Shown one piece after another: positions 62,178-64,000 of a stretch of DNA of 64,000 nt. The translations under genes were made by a program, and so were the position numbers. Source of the DNA: Parasphingorhabdus sp. SCSIO 66989 (lineage in GTDB: Bacteria; Pseudomonadota; Alphaproteobacteria; Sphingomonadales; Sphingomonadaceae). Numbering within the stretch: position 1 is the stretch's first letter; the number at the start of each line of letters is the position of its first letter. The notes below the pieces were generated by a model, which did not search any database, was not told where the DNA came from, and saw only the letters and a program-made list of their open reading frames with translations. Location: positions 2,703,501 through 2,767,500 of the forward strand of contig NZ_CP136594.1 in assembly GCF_032852305.1 (NCBI RefSeq), read 5' to 3'.

Positions 62178-64000
62178 TTAATCCCCCAGAGGTTCTTTCC
62201 GGGAAAGCTGGGCGGTTGCGCTATCAGCGCGCAATGTCCGCGCACCATCGCCAATCACCGCAAAACCGGCCCAATAATAGGGATGCGAGGTCAGCGGGTC
62301 GTTCATTAATGGCTTTTGCGCCTCGGCCAGCGCCGCCCAGATGGTGCGGTTCTCGCCCTTTTCGAACAGCCCGGTGATCAGCCGCGATGTCGCATCAAAA
62401 TCATCCGGCGCAGGCCAATGACTGGCCATAACCGAGCGCCCACCCGCGCCAACAAAGGCGCGTACAAGCCCATCCAACGAACCGCCACCGCCCGTCATCA
62501 GACCTGCCTCACGCGTTGCCGCGACGGTCGCTCTACCGGCAGTATCGCAAGCGGAGAGGATCACCAGATCAGCATCCAGCCGAAGGTCGAAAATCTCGCG
62601 GAAGGTCAGAAGGCCATCGGAATTCTGTTCACCAAACGACGTCAGCAGTGCTGGTCGCGCCGGACATTCAGCGCGCGGGGCGGTTACCAGACCGTGCGTA
62701 GCAAAATGCAGAATGCGGAAATCATCGAGATCATCGCGCGATTTGATCGCGCTGTCATTAAAGGCTGCGCCGGTAAGTATTTCCGATTGCGACTGACCAA
62801 CTAGCGAGCGCACCGAGAGCAATTCCGCAGCAGAAATAGGCTTATTCCATTCGGCCAGAGGCCAAGCGCAATTGCCTGCATTATCAGCGCCTATAGTGCG
62901 GACACTGCTGATATTCGCCTTGTTGAAGACGGCGGCATTCTCGCCCATGCCGAGATATTGCTGGCGCGCATTGGAGGCCGGTGCGCCGCGGGCATCGACA
63001 AAGGCCCGTGCCGAAACGGCGGTGCTGATCGCGGTGTCACGCGCAAGCCAGTTTACGTCGCTAACATCGAACGGATCACCATCAATTGACTCTGAGCGCT
63101 CAGTAAATCGCGCGACCGAGGCGTCATCGGTGACCAACAGATCGATCGGCAGGCGCAGTAGCGCGCCATCGGGCTCAAAGATCAGGTGATCCAACCCTCG
63201 CAACTGGCTATCCACCGGGCCAAAGAGATCGCTGTAGAGTGAGCGGGCCGTGGCAACATCATAGGGCGTCGTCAGATATTGCCGCGTTGCCGGATCAAAT
63301 TGCGAGATCGTATCGCGGAGCGCATCGACACGCTGATCCATTTCATTGGCAGACAAAGACGCGCGCCAGGCGCGGCTTATCTGGCCGTCAGTGAAGAAGA
63401 TATAGACCTTGTCCGAAGCCACCGAGACACGGGTAAAGCCTTCACCTGGCTGCATCACACTGAACAATTCGTCCAGCCCCAATTGCCGTGTCGCCAGTGC
63501 GGTATATTGCGGATAGGCGGAGAGGCTGACCAAGATTTCCTGCTGCGCTGATTCAAGCCGTTCAATCTCCGATGCCAGCCGCTCGCGCCGCTCTGCAACA
63601 CCCCTTTGCCCGTCGGCTTCGCCGAGTGCGGAAAACTCGATCCGCAAGCGCTCAATTGAGCGGCCAATATTGGTCGACTGGCGGAAAAGCCGCGCCGCCT
63701 CATCATCACCGGTGCTGAGTTCGCGTGACAGGATAGCCTGAGTCTCGGCAACACCGGGACGAACCAGTATCTGTGTTGCCTCGAAAAACTCCTGCACATC
63801 GGCATCGCTAGGATTGCCGTCGCCGACCAACAGATCAAAATAGGGCGAAAGCTGGTTGGCAAAGCCGCTCAGCGCATTGCGCCGGTTGAGTGAGTTTTCG
63901 ACGACCTCGCGATAGATCGTCCGCGCCTGATCGGTCTGGTCGCGGCGCATATAGTAAGCCGCCAGTCGCGCCTTGGCGGCGCTTAATGCCCGTGTTTCAG
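62178..64000 (-). CDS. CHAT-domain (caspase-like) protein, partial at window edge
   Basis: More than 605 residues; the frame stays open through the window edge, so the start is missing. The visible N-part (ARLAAYYMRRDQTDQARTIYREVVENS) reads like TPR helices. The middle (about 100-260 of the visible part) is coiled and helical. The C-terminal CHAT domain holds the expected His in RILHFATHGLVTA and Cys in DLVILSACDTAGR, the catalytic dyad of separase/caspase-like peptidases, plus LEGLPIDLL-type entry blocks (LLRLPIDLLVTDD) and ASHWPAPD. It probably cleaves or regulates an envelope or exoprotein target; the location (cytoplasm or periplasm) depends on the missing N-terminus. It is upstream of and coupled to the CHASE2 cyclase gene. 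Confidence 0.9.
   Translation of the reverse strand, partial: ETRALSAAKARLAAYYMRRDQTDQARTIYREVVENSLNRRNALSGFANQLSPYFDLLVGDGNPSDADVQEFFEATQILVRPGVAETQAILSRELSTGDDEAARLFRQSTNIGRSIERLRIEFSALGEADGQRGVAERRERLASEIERLESAQQEILVSLSAYPQYTALATRQLGLDELFSVMQPGEGFTRVSVASDKVYIFFTDGQISRAWRASLSANEMDQRVDALRDTISQFDPATRQYLTTPYDVATARSLYSDLFGPVDSQLRGLDHLIFEPDGALLRLPIDLLVTDDASVARFTERSESIDGDPFDVSDVNWLARDTAISTAVSARAFVDARGAPASNARQQYLGMGENAAVFNKANISSVRTIGADNAGNCAWPLAEWNKPISAAELLSVRSLVGQSQSEILTGAAFNDSAIKSRDDLDDFRILHFATHGLVTAPRAECPARPALLTSFGEQNSDGLLTFREIFDLRLDADLVILSACDTAGRATVAATREAGLMTGGGGSLDGLVRAFVGAGGRSVMASHWPAPDDFDATSRLITGLFEKGENRTIWAALAEAQKPLMNDPLTSHPYYWAGFAVIGDGARTLRADSATAQLSRKEPLGD

Noticed and set aside
1-64000. 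tRNA, rRNA, riboswitch or origin of replication
   Set aside because: No cloverleaf-like, rRNA-like or conserved aptamer sequence was found in the intergenic gaps by eye; a covariance-model search would be needed to exclude small RNAs.

Overview
The window looks like chromosomal DNA of a sphingomonad-type alphaproteobacterium (order Sphingomonadales). The reasons are the rpmF-plsX-fabH-ihfA-merR block, a class I lysyl-tRNA synthetase, an S24 repressor paired with small proteins, abundant REP-like palindromes at gene ends, and GC-rich codon use. This is inference from gene content and order; no 16S rRNA gene is present. I found no tRNA, rRNA, CRISPR array or replication origin.

Layout. 1-6.7 kb: a secreted BNR-repeat protein, a DUF2189 membrane protein, and a radical-SAM / DUF4130 DNA-repair pair whose second gene lacks the UdgX domain. 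6.7-9.3 kb: an AT-richer accessory patch with a decayed IS5-type element, an acquired HTH protein and little else. 9.3-20.5 kb: a desaturase, a minus-strand operon lysS(class I)-DUF3291-asparaginase-like, a DinG-type helicase with a SixA-like phosphatase, then the housekeeping operon rpmF-plsX-fabH-ihfA-merR and a MAPEG protein. 20.6-30.2 kb: membrane and outer-membrane proteins, an M48 protease, a MacA-MacB type efflux operon, an MBL-fold hydrolase, a small S24-repressor switch, and a GxxExxY gene between perfect inverted repeats. 30.2-39.8 kb: a tightly overlapping four-gene minus-strand operon for a c554-like pentaheme cytochrome, a GlcG/HbpS-like lipoprotein, an outer-membrane beta-barrel and a giant decaheme cytochrome with a C-terminal LVIVD propeller. 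40-46.3 kb: aldehyde dehydrogenase, acetolactate-synthase-like enzyme, D-2-hydroxyacid dehydrogenase, a TM2 protein and cysS. 46.4-64 kb (runs off the edge): a five-gene minus-strand operon for a CHAT (caspase-like) protein, a CHASE2-adenylate cyclase, a FecR-like exported protein, a TpsB transporter and a 3,692-residue TpsA exoprotein.

Two regions deserve most attention. The 30-40 kb operon has the parts of a porin-cytochrome conduit (15 haem motifs, a barrel and a haem-binding lipoprotein), so it may carry electrons or haem across the outer membrane. The 46-64 kb operon joins a two-partner secretion pair to a putative CHAT protease, a cyclic-nucleotide sensor and a FecR-like protein. Its exoprotein ends in a 59-proline tract followed by an acidic tail, similar in layout to the maturation prodomain of FhaB-type adhesins. 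Smaller signals of genome plasticity include a REP-like palindrome pair read in frame inside the helicase gene, an exact 477-bp tandem repeat in the exoprotein gene, and several dispersed palindromic repeat families.
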